Shown piece after piece: positions 35,983 to 43,149 of a DNA stretch of 53,317 nucleotides; within the stretch, counting starts at the first letter, position 1; the number at the start of each line of letters is the position of its first letter. The position numbers and the translations under genes are program-made. Under the pieces are notes generated by a model, which had not been told where the DNA came from, did not search any database, and saw only the letters and a list, made by a program, of their open reading frames with translations. The stretch is from Bacillaceae bacterium SAS-127 (GTDB lineage: Bacteria > Bacillota > Bacilli > Bacillales > Domibacillaceae), in NCBI GenBank assembly GCA_002261155.1, contig NKXN01000072.1, positions 1-53,317 of the forward strand. Reading direction: 5' to 3'.

Positions 35983-35985
35983 GTG
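35972..35985. other. Left attachment site core
   Basis: ACCGCCTCGACGTG. The first 11 bases are identical to 40669-40679 and 13 of 14 match. Short identical cores in otherwise different flanks are what large serine integrases leave. Confidence 0.8.
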
Positions 35986-36126
35986 TAAAGAGTAAGCATT
36001 ATTGACAAAGCTTTTAAAAAATCATTGCAGCAGTGTTCACCTGTAGCATTTAGCAATATTACAAAATTCACCTTTAAAAATATAATCATCAATGAAATTT
36101 TATTTCCATTTAGTTTTTGTAGATGT

Positions 36127-37986
36127 TTAAGTATTTTTAATTCCTAATTCTTCAGCAATATTATTCCTTAGTTCTACAATTTCCGGGATATTTAAATCTA
36201 TAGCATCTTTTATTAGCAAATTTGTAAAATAATCTTCCTTCATGTTAACATGACTATTTGCAAATCGTGCTAAGATGCTTTTTCCCGGACATAGGTTTTT
36301 CCAAATAGTATCCCAATTACTTTCTATATATTGTTCCTTCTCGCTAATTAAAGAGTTAATATTATCTTCTTCAAGCATTCTATTTATTCTTTCTCTCTGT
36401 GCATTTGTTCTGGCTAGAAGAACTGTTTTCAGGTTTTCTCCCCCAACTTTGAAATTTACAGTTCTAATCTGTTTGTATAAATCATACGAAATCCATTGTG
36501 TAATGACTTCGTCTTTTAATGCGTCTGCAATTTTCTTTAACTCAGTTTCAATCTCTACTGGATTAGCGAATTTTTGTATATTCAATCTTTCTTTTAATAC
36601 ATGATTTATTAATTCACCATTTAGTAAATAATTCTCTATATGATACCTGTCTAGTGTAAATACTTTATTGTTCATTTCGCGCTTATACTTTTCAACATCT
36701 TCGTCACTAAGAAAATCTCTATCTCTGATTAAATAAAATTCTGATTCTTTACTAGCTTCAGCCAGTAAGTCAATTACCGCCTGGTTAATTCCCATTAAAT
36801 TCTTAATGCCTGTTGTGGGAACAAAGCTAAGACTTTCTGGGTAACTTCTAAATAATGCTTGGAAAAAAAACTTATCATCTTTACCTTCAACATAAATTAC
36901 TTTTTCCGATATTAATTGTAAACCTATGCTTGCACCCAATACCTCAAATGTTTGTACCTTTTCTTCTTTATTTGTTAGCTTTACGGCTTGATTATCTCCT
37001 GTATAATGTTTAACCTGTACTATCTCATCGAATTCCGAAGAATCTAATATCTCATAAGAGTGTGTAGTCAACCAAATTTGATTATTTCCTTGTAACTCTT
37101 TAAGGTGACGAATTATAAGCCTTTCCATTTTCGCATTTAAATGCAGCTCCGGTTCATCATATAACAAAATATAACTTTCAGTTTGTAACCACTTTAAATT
37201 AACGAATAGCATAAGTATTTCTTTCTCTCCAGAGCTTAAATCATCAAGGTCATGTATATCATCTCCATATTTCACTTGAAAGCTTAGCCCCTGCTTATCT
37301 CGGCGAACACCTAAAAACTCTTTAGGTTCCAGGTAGGAGTTTAGCACTCTCTTCAAATCTTCCATTTCCGTTCCAATTCTTGATTCTTCACTGTAGAGTA
37401 ATAAGTCATCAAGGTATATAGCCACTAAATAATCTTTAATTCTAGCAAACTTATTATCCTCATTAATTCTTCTTCTTCGATATGTTGCTCTAGAATCTCC
37501 TTGGTCTAGGTCTCTTGTCATGGCATTGAGATTAATGTCATTATTATCCTGACCACCAAACCTTCTATTTGCATGAAAATAATTAATCCCTGTTAGCGTA
37601 CTACCTGTAGTTAAGAGTCTTCCTAACTCTTCATCAAAAGTACAATTGTGTAAATTATCTAACTCTATGTATCCTTGCAAATATCCCGTTTGGGTTTCTA
37701 GGAATTCTTTTTCTTTGTTTGTAAGTTCAATTCCAATTTTAATGGAGCCTTTGTTTTCACCTGATTCGGTTTTTAAATAATCAACAGAGAGACTTTCTAA
37801 ATCCCTCCCTGCACTGAGAGGTACCTGTATTTTTCTTACTGCTCTTTCAAAATCTTTAATGGCTTCAAATATTGTTGATTTTCCTACTCCATTCGGTCCA
37901 GCAATAACAACAAAATCAGCAATATTGTCCATTTCAAATGATTTAACAGCTTTGTAATTTTTTATTTCTATGTACCTTATCTTCAC
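36127..37986 (-). CDS. AAA/ABC-type ATPase fused to DUF4435 (TOPRIM-like), PARIS-like
   Basis: A 619-aa protein. Residues 1-350: SMC/ABC-like ATPase with Walker A GPNGVGKST (30-38), signature LSSGEKE (250-256), Walker B YILLYDEPE (272-280) and H-loop TTHS (307-310). Residues ~360-600: acidic-site domain with VEGKDDKFFF (366-375), RDRDF (421-425) and RYHIENYLL (447-455), the marks of DUF4435. In PARIS, AriA is such an ATPase and AriB such a TOPRIM/DUF4435 effector; here both are in one chain, as in merged PARIS forms. OLD-family nuclease is the alternative; the IENYLL motif argues for DUF4435. Anti-phage role is inferred. Confidence 0.75.
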   Translation of the reverse strand: MKIRYIEIKNYKAVKSFEMDNIADFVVIAGPNGVGKSTIFEAIKDFERAVRKIQVPLSAGRDLESLSVDYLKTESGENKGSIKIGIELTNKEKEFLETQTGYLQGYIELDNLHNCTFDEELGRLLTTGSTLTGINYFHANRRFGGQDNNDINLNAMTRDLDQGDSRATYRRRRINEDNKFARIKDYLVAIYLDDLLLYSEESRIGTEMEDLKRVLNSYLEPKEFLGVRRDKQGLSFQVKYGDDIHDLDDLSSGEKEILMLFVNLKWLQTESYILLYDEPELHLNAKMERLIIRHLKELQGNNQIWLTTHSYEILDSSEFDEIVQVKHYTGDNQAVKLTNKEEKVQTFEVLGASIGLQLISEKVIYVEGKDDKFFFQALFRSYPESLSFVPTTGIKNLMGINQAVIDLLAEASKESEFYLIRDRDFLSDEDVEKYKREMNNKVFTLDRYHIENYLLNGELINHVLKERLNIQKFANPVEIETELKKIADALKDEVITQWISYDLYKQIRTVNFKVGGENLKTVLLARTNAQRERINRMLEEDNINSLISEKEQYIESNWDTIWKNLCPGKSILARFANSHVNMKEDYFTNLLIKDAIDLNIPEIVELRNNIAEELGIKNT

Positions 37987-38133
37987 TTTAAAGTCCCCCA
38001 GTACGAATATTTAATTAATCTATTAGTATTTCTATATGCAATAATTTTTGAAAAATTTCCTTACAATACCTACTATTACTAATAATATCAAATTTAATAT
38101 GCCCTTAGTAGGTTAATATTTTCGAAAAATTAC

Positions 38134-38166
38134 TAACCCCTCCTTTTGGATGTGTAAGAGGGGTTA
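38134..38166 (-). terminator. Terminator downstream of the 51-aa ORF
   Basis: TAACCCCTC pairs with GAGGGGTTA; on the minus strand it is followed by GTAATTTTT. It lies between the 51-aa ORF and the ATPase gene. Confidence 0.6.
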
Positions 38167-38343
38167 CTTAGAAAGTAATTAGAATTATGTAAAAAATAAA
38201 CATTAATCGGAAGTGATAAATAAGCTAAATTAATTATTAGGACCTATATCTTTTTTAATCTTAATATCTTTAATAAAATCTTTTTAAGGGCATTAAGGAG
38301 AAAAGAAGTATTATGGTGTTAAAAAATACTCTCTTCCACCAAT

Positions 38344-38499
38344 TCAATTAAAATTTGAAAAGACTCTGATATGGCTATAAGTTAATTCACATCCGCATTC
38401 GTCCAATTTAGGAACGTCTTTTTCAAACTTTTGGATAATTGGCTCAAGCTTCTTAGCTGTACCTACAAGCTCTTGTAATACGTACTGACTATTGTTCAT
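38344..38499 (-). CDS. Small ORF, 51 aa, unknown
   Basis: Begins MNNSQYVLQELVGTAKKL and ends SHIRVFSNFN. ATG 38499 is preceded by AGAAGAGGTTATTTAAA, a good site. One helical amphipathic stretch (LVGTAKKLEPIIQKFEKDVPKL) then a Cys-x-Cys (ECGCEL). Too short to assign; could be a regulator or a component of the defence cargo. Own terminator at 38134-38166. The remaining sequence 37987-38343 and 38500-38880 is very AT-rich with no further gene seen. Confidence 0.5.
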   Translation of the reverse strand: MNNSQYVLQELVGTAKKLEPIIQKFEKDVPKLDECGCELTYSHIRVFSNFN

Positions 38500-38896
38500 T
38501 TTAAATAACCTCTTCTATTTACATTTTTATTATTTTAAATCAATTAACCAAAGAAGGATTTTTCAAGTATCCTCTTAGGTTTTTACATTCTATCAATTTA
38601 AAAATACAAAAAGGACAAAATGCTGATTTTTTTTGAAATTAGTAATTTTTTTGAACCAGACCAATAACCGTTATCTTTTCTATTGTTTCCACTCCTTAAT
38701 AAAACTTTCATATTACCTTATTTTTAAAGCTTAAAGTGGAATTTAAAGTTTTATTTTATTTTATTTTTATTTTTAAAAATTAAATCGGTATTTTTCCCAA
38801 AAGCAATTTCAAAAAGAGTAATATCGCTGTGTAAGTAAGCAACTTATAGGATTGTGCACATATCCAAGTTGAAAAATTATAGTAGGAGTGTTCAGA

Positions 38897-39046
38897 TTGA
38901 TTATTAAACGAACTTTTCAAAACAATGACGCAAAAAACTTGGATGGTCTCTTTAATTCTTTATTAAAATCAAACATTGACGTGGTTATAAAAAATATATA
39001 CGATGCAAATAAGGTGAACACTGCTGTATCTCAGAAAGGAAACTAA
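38897..39046 (+). CDS. Small ORF before the serine recombinase, 49 aa
   Basis: TTG start after GTAGGAGTG; begins MIIKRTFQNNDAKNLDGLF and ends NTAVSQKGN, stopping 4 bp before the recombinase ATG. The recombinase ribosome binding site (AAAGGA) lies inside its last codons, so the two are coupled. Size, basic N-terminus and position suggest a recombination directionality factor or other accessory; this is inference. Confidence 0.55.
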   Translation: MIIKRTFQNNDAKNLDGLFNSLLKSNIDVVIKNIYDANKVNTAVSQKGN

Positions 39047-39050
39047 TTAA

Positions 39051-40610
39051 ATGAGTCATACAGCAGCAAGCAAAAATGTATTAAGAGCCGTATTTTATGT
39101 CAGAGTTAGCACTAAGCTCCTGGTCCAAGAGGAAAGCCTAAAAAATCAAATTTCTTTCTTTGAGAATTATGTTAAACAAAAGGAAGTTCAACTGGTAGAC
39201 ATGTACATTGATGATGGTTTTTCGGTAACTAGTGTGGTAAAACGACGAGAAATGCAAAGATTGATGAGCGATGCAGAAAGTGGGAAGTTTGACATTGTAT
39301 ATGTCAAATCAATTTCTAGATGGTCACGCGATACAGTTGACTCTCTAAACTTAGTAAGAAAATTACGTAGTTTAAACATTAGTCTACGGTCCATTACAGA
39401 AAATTACGATTCACTAACTGACCCAAATGAATTTTTATTAACACTACATTCAGCCCTTGCCCAGCAAGAGAGTGACCTAATGTCTTCCAGAATTAAATTT
39501 GGCTTCTCCGAATCAGCACGAAAAGGGCAACATCATGGAACACCACCTTATGGATATTATAAAAAACAAAAGGGTCAACTTACGCCGCACCCAGTTCATT
39601 CCATTACAATTAAAGAGATTTTCAAGCTTTATTTACAGGAAAACTGGGGAATGCAGAAAATTGCTAATTACTTAACGTCCCGTAATATACCTACTCCCCA
39701 AACAGCTATTAAAGCAAAAAATGCTGGAGAAAAGTGGCACGATTCTACTATTAAATCAATATTGATTAATCCACATTATACTGGTGTTTTAGTACAAGGA
39801 CGGGAGACTACAGACGATAATAATAAAAAGTTTCTACAGGAACACGGGTATAAGAGTAGGGTCCAATTAGAGAATAAGTTTCATATAGTTGTTCCTAATA
39901 CACATGACGCTTTAGTATCGCAGCATGATTTTGACATGGTGCAAGAAAAACTGAAAAAGAAAGCAGCAAGTAAATTTAGTGGGAGAGGCAAGAAATCTCT
40001 ATTTGCTCGACTTGCCTTTTGTGCAGATTGTAGTGCAGGTATGAATTATAAGAAGGATAGAAAAGGTTATGTCTGTGGGACTTACCAGAAAAACGGAAGT
40101 AAGCGTTGTTCATCACACATTATCAAACATTCTAAATTAAAAGCGGCTGTTTTTTCTGATTTAACCGACTTAGCAAATCGTTCTGTTAATATGAACTCTT
40201 TACTTCAAACTGCTTTAAATCATTCTGAAATTAAAAATATACATTTTAATAAAGAATTGACTCGGATTAACAAGGAAATTAAAAATGTTCAAAATGAAAT
40301 CACCAGCATCACCCGTGCTTTTGCAAAAGGTGATATTAAAAATGATGTATTTAAAACTACCCTTGATGTTATTACAAAAGAGCAAGAAGCCTTATATAAA
40401 AAAGCAAGCGAACTAAATGAAATGCTTTCTGTTGAACAGAACATGGAAGACCAGCTAATCACTTTCAAAAAAGAGTTACAAAAATTGATCAACTTACAAT
40501 TAAGTGATGAAGAGATTCTCCGTAGCATACTCCAGAATTTAATTAATAAGATTGAGGTTTTTGATAACGGAGATATTTCTATTCACTATAATTTCAGAAA
40601 TCCGAATTAA
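39051..40610 (+). CDS. Large serine recombinase (integrase)
   Basis: A 519-aa protein. Resolvase catalytic domain (residues 11-160) with nucleophile Ser20 in FYVRVSTK, arginines in KSISRWSRDT; recombinase domain (GTPPYGYYKKQKG...IPTPQ...W.ST.K.IL.NP.YTG) at ~175-290; zinc ribbon CADCSAGMNY...CGTYQKNGSKRC at ~324-355; coiled coil ~385-475. Full length for the family. It should catalyse attP x attB integration; the adjacent rlmD 3' end is the evident target. Related in role to yefB, the recombinase next to yefA in B. subtilis (from memory). Confidence 0.92.
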   Translation: MSHTAASKNVLRAVFYVRVSTKLLVQEESLKNQISFFENYVKQKEVQLVDMYIDDGFSVTSVVKRREMQRLMSDAESGKFDIVYVKSISRWSRDTVDSLNLVRKLRSLNISLRSITENYDSLTDPNEFLLTLHSALAQQESDLMSSRIKFGFSESARKGQHHGTPPYGYYKKQKGQLTPHPVHSITIKEIFKLYLQENWGMQKIANYLTSRNIPTPQTAIKAKNAGEKWHDSTIKSILINPHYTGVLVQGRETTDDNNKKFLQEHGYKSRVQLENKFHIVVPNTHDALVSQHDFDMVQEKLKKKAASKFSGRGKKSLFARLAFCADCSAGMNYKKDRKGYVCGTYQKNGSKRCSSHIIKHSKLKAAVFSDLTDLANRSVNMNSLLQTALNHSEIKNIHFNKELTRINKEIKNVQNEITSITRAFAKGDIKNDVFKTTLDVITKEQEALYKKASELNEMLSVEQNMEDQLITFKKELQKLINLQLSDEEILRSILQNLINKIEVFDNGDISIHYNFRNPN

Positions 40611-40611
40611 G

Positions 40612-40634
40612 TAGGGAGCTAAAAAAGCCCCCTA
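40612..40634 (+). terminator. Terminator of the recombinase gene
   Basis: TAGGGAGCT pairs with AGCCCCCTA (one mismatch), followed by TTTAT. Confidence 0.7.
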
Positions 40635-40643
40635 TTTATAAAA

Positions 40644-42023
40644 TCATTCGTTTAAAGTTAGCAATGTTACCGCCTCGACATGCGCGGTCATCGGGAACAT
40701 ATCGACAGGTTGAATATATTCCACATCGTACAACCCGCTCAATTGGTTAATATCCTTCGCCAATGTCGATGGGTTACACGAAACATAGATGAAACGTTTC
40801 GGTTTGATTTTTTTCAATGTGTCTAGAAACTTCTGGTCGCAGCCTGTACGTGGTGGATCGACGATGACAACGTCTGGCTTCCATCCTTGCTTGAGCCATT
40901 TTGGCAGCCATTCTTCCGCTGTGCCAACTTCGTATACGGCGTTCATATTGTACGTTTTCGCATTTTTCCTCGCATCATTAATCGATTCAGCGATGACGTC
41001 CATGCCGCGAATTTCTGCCGCCTCTTTGCCGACCCACAGCCCGATTGTACCGGAACCGCAATAGGCATCAACGATTTTCTCCGTTCCAGTTAACGCCGCT
41101 GCTTGCTTCACTTCATTGTAGAGCTTTGTTGTCTGTACAGGATTCAATTGGAAAAAAGCTCTCGCCGATAGTTCATACGTGTAGTCTTCTAGCTGTTCTT
41201 CGATCGTTTCTTGACCAGCTAATGTGACGGTTTGGTCGCCAAAAATTAACGACGTTTTCTTCGGGTTAATGTTGTGCATAATCGATGTCACTTCTGGCAG
41301 GCGTTTTTGAATTTCATCAACGATTAGGGCTTTTTTCGGCAGTTCGTTCGTAGCGGTAATGAGTACGACTTGGATTTGCCCCGTCGCAATTCCTACTCGC
41401 GTGACGATCGTTTTCACAGCGCCTTGCTTTTTCTTTTCATCATAAATGGCGACGTTGACATCTTGTAAAATATTTTTCACCGTTGTTAGCACATGATTGA
41501 TCGCTGGCTGTTGGACATTGCAGTCAGGAATATCAATTAATTTATGGGAATTTAAGCTGTATAATCCTGCGACAACTTTCCCATCTTTTTTTCCTACTTG
41601 AAATTGGCTTTTGTTGCGGTAATTCCACGGATTGTCCATGCCAATTGTTTCGCGAATATTAAGCGATTCAATATCAAGCTTCGTGTGTCGTTCAAGTGAT
41701 TGGATTAAAATATCTCGCTTCTCTTTTAACTGCTGGTCATAGGATAAATGCTGTAGCTGACAGCCTCCGCATTGCTCGTACACAGGGCATGGAGGTGTTG
41801 TCCGATGAGGAGAGGCTTTACGAATTTTTTTAATTCGGCCTTCCGCAAATTTTGGATGAACCTTTGTTGCTTCAACGACGACTTCTTCCCCCGACAAAGC
41901 CCCTGGGACAAAGACGACTTGTCGTTTAAAATAACCCACGCCTTCCCCATTAATGCCGATCCGTTTAATCGTTAACGGAAACGTTTGTTTTAATTTGATT
42001 TTCATTTGATTTTGTTGCTTCAT
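40644..42023 (-). CDS. rlmD: 23S rRNA (uracil-C5)-methyltransferase RlmD/RlmCD
   Basis: A 459-aa SAM-dependent m5U methyltransferase. TRAM domain at residues ~15-75 ([25 protein letters not shown]), 4Fe-4S cysteines in [17 protein letters not shown] motif [24 protein letters not shown] and the catalytic Cys in [13 protein letters not shown]. The last ~8 residues (TLLTLNE) are encoded by the inserted element; the native end (AKLVLKV) is at 35947-35971. ATG 42023 is preferred; GAGGCTTA is upstream. Position beside pdaA fits B. subtilis yfjO. Confidence 0.92.
   Translation of the reverse strand: MKQQNQMKIKLKQTFPLTIKRIGINGEGVGYFKRQVVFVPGALSGEEVVVEATKVHPKFAEGRIKKIRKASPHRTTPPCPVYEQCGGCQLQHLSYDQQLKEKRDILIQSLERHTKLDIESLNIRETIGMDNPWNYRNKSQFQVGKKDGKVVAGLYSLNSHKLIDIPDCNVQQPAINHVLTTVKNILQDVNVAIYDEKKKQGAVKTIVTRVGIATGQIQVVLITATNELPKKALIVDEIQKRLPEVTSIMHNINPKKTSLIFGDQTVTLAGQETIEEQLEDYTYELSARAFFQLNPVQTTKLYNEVKQAAALTGTEKIVDAYCGSGTIGLWVGKEAAEIRGMDVIAESINDARKNAKTYNMNAVYEVGTAEEWLPKWLKQGWKPDVVIVDPPRTGCDQKFLDTLKKIKPKRFIYVSCNPSTLAKDINQLSGLYDVEYIQPVDMFPMTAHVEAVTLLTLNE
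40669..40682. other. Right attachment site core (inside rlmD)
   Basis: ACCGCCTCGACATG; the first 11 bases equal 35972-35982. It lies in the codons for HVEAV near the end of rlmD. Confidence 0.8.
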
Positions 42024-42118
42024 TATCATTAAGCCTCATTTCACAGGTTTGCTTTTATTAGTATAACAAAAAATAGTACCGTATAAGAAAGAGGGGATAA
42101 GTTTGAGAAAAAAACAAT

Positions 42119-42144
42119 TGACCCCCACAGCTACGCGGGAGTCA
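42119..42144 (-). terminator. Terminator of pdaA
   Basis: On the minus strand TGACTCCC pairs with GGGGGTCA (one wobble), then ATTGTTTTTTT. Confidence 0.7.
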
Positions 42145-42149
42145 GACGT

Positions 42150-42929
42150 TTACGATTTTTTTCGAGACTTCATATAATGATCTAAGCTTTCAAAGCGATA
42201 GCCTTTCTTTTTCAAATCTTTGATCGCTTTCGGTAGTGCTTCAGCATTGTCTTTTGAGACAGAGTGCAATAAAAGTACCGCTCCTGGATGGATTTGCGCC
42301 ATAATGTTGTCATATGCATATTGCCAACCTCTTTGGTTGTTTGTTTCCCAATCCTTAAAAGCCAGTGACCACATGACATGAGTGTAGCCCTCGTCTTTCG
42401 CCAACTTTAATGTTCGTTCACTTAATACTCCACGCGGCGGTCGCAAATAAGGCATGCTTTTTTGTTTGGTTAGTCGAGCGGTTTCCTCCTTTACTAGCCG
42501 CAGTTCTTCTCTTAACTTCTCATCGTTAACTTGCGTTAGATCAGGGTGAGTCCAGGAATGGTTGCCGATAATATGCCCTTCTTTGTGCATTCTTTTCACT
42601 AAATCTGGCACGCTTTTCAAATAATGACCTGTGACAAAAAAAGCGCCGGGCACTTTTTCTTTTTTCAACGTATCAAGAATGTTTTCGGTATAGCCATTTT
42701 CATAGCCATTATCAAACGTTAAATAGATGACTTTTTCGTTCGAATTCGCTTTGTAAAACCCACCATATTTTTCGAGAATCTCATCGTATTCTTTGCCTGC
42801 TTGTGCCGGCTGCTCATCTTTCCCTTTTTGAAATCCCCAGTGGATCGCTTGATTCGACATCGAAAAAGCAGTAGAAGCGAAGACCATTAGGAACAGTGAC
42901 ACCAACACGCTATATTGCAACCATTTCAT
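42150..42929 (-). CDS. pdaA: Delta-lactam-biosynthetic de-N-acetylase PdaA
   Basis: A 259-aa secreted carbohydrate esterase family 4 enzyme. Signal peptide (VLVSLFLMVFASTAFS), then ALTFD-type motif as YLTFDNGYENGYT, HSWTHPDLT zinc histidines, RPPRGVLS and LLLHSVSKDN. PdaA removes the acetyl group from muramic acid on the way to muramic-delta-lactam of spore cortex. TFDNGYENG, with Asn in place of the second Asp of classical CE4 enzymes, is the PdaA form. ATG 42929 is placed 8 nt after AAAGGA. Sporulation-specific by family. Confidence 0.93.
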   Translation of the reverse strand: MKWLQYSVLVSLFLMVFASTAFSMSNQAIHWGFQKGKDEQPAQAGKEYDEILEKYGGFYKANSNEKVIYLTFDNGYENGYTENILDTLKKEKVPGAFFVTGHYLKSVPDLVKRMHKEGHIIGNHSWTHPDLTQVNDEKLREELRLVKEETARLTKQKSMPYLRPPRGVLSERTLKLAKDEGYTHVMWSLAFKDWETNNQRGWQYAYDNIMAQIHPGAVLLLHSVSKDNAEALPKAIKDLKKKGYRFESLDHYMKSRKKS

Positions 42930-43017
42930 ACGCATCTTCCTTTGCTCTTTTTCCTTAGTTTCAATCGAAAGCAGGAAAATATCCGTTCATTGTAGAGAAA
43001 CATTTGGTAATGTTGAA

Positions 43018-43099
43018 GAAAGGCTCATTAAGATCGATGAAGATTACCTATCATCTAAGAAACGCTTATTAAAGCCGAAGAAAATTACTTATCATCAAA
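43018..43099. repeat. Imperfect 41-bp tandem repeat
   Basis: Two adjacent 41-bp units (43018-43058 and 43059-43099), each starting GAAA-GCT-ATTAA and ending ATTAC-TATCATC-AA, followed by a third partial start GAAAGGC. Non-coding; 41 is not a multiple of three. Confidence 0.75.
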
Positions 43100-43110
43100 G
43101 AAAGGCAAAA

Positions 43111-43135
43111 AGCGGCCGAATGCATTTCGACCGCT
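43111..43135 (-). terminator. Terminator of the fumarase gene
   Basis: AGCGGCCGAA pairs with TTCGACCGCT (one mismatch), followed on the minus strand by TTTTTGCC. Confidence 0.8.
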
Positions 43136-43149
43136 CCCTCATTTCAATC

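Larger units (their letters stand above)
35972..40679. mobile_element. 4.7 kb integrated element with serine recombinase and AAA-DUF4435 cargo
   Basis: Bounded by the 11-bp repeat ACCGCCTCGAC. Contains, left to right, an ATPase-DUF4435 gene (minus), a 51-aa ORF (minus), a 49-aa ORF (plus) and a large serine recombinase (plus). More AT-rich than the flanking core genes. Integration is into the 3' end of rlmD: the last codons of the gene are now supplied by the element and the native end lies at the opposite border. No replication, transfer or structural phage gene is present, so it is a minimal integrative defence island or the remnant of a larger one. Confidence 0.82.

Noticed and set aside
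36127-37986. Gabija GajA identity for the ATPase gene
   Set aside because: No UvrD-like helicase gene (GajB) follows, and the C-terminal motifs fit DUF4435 better than the OLD/GajA TOPRIM.
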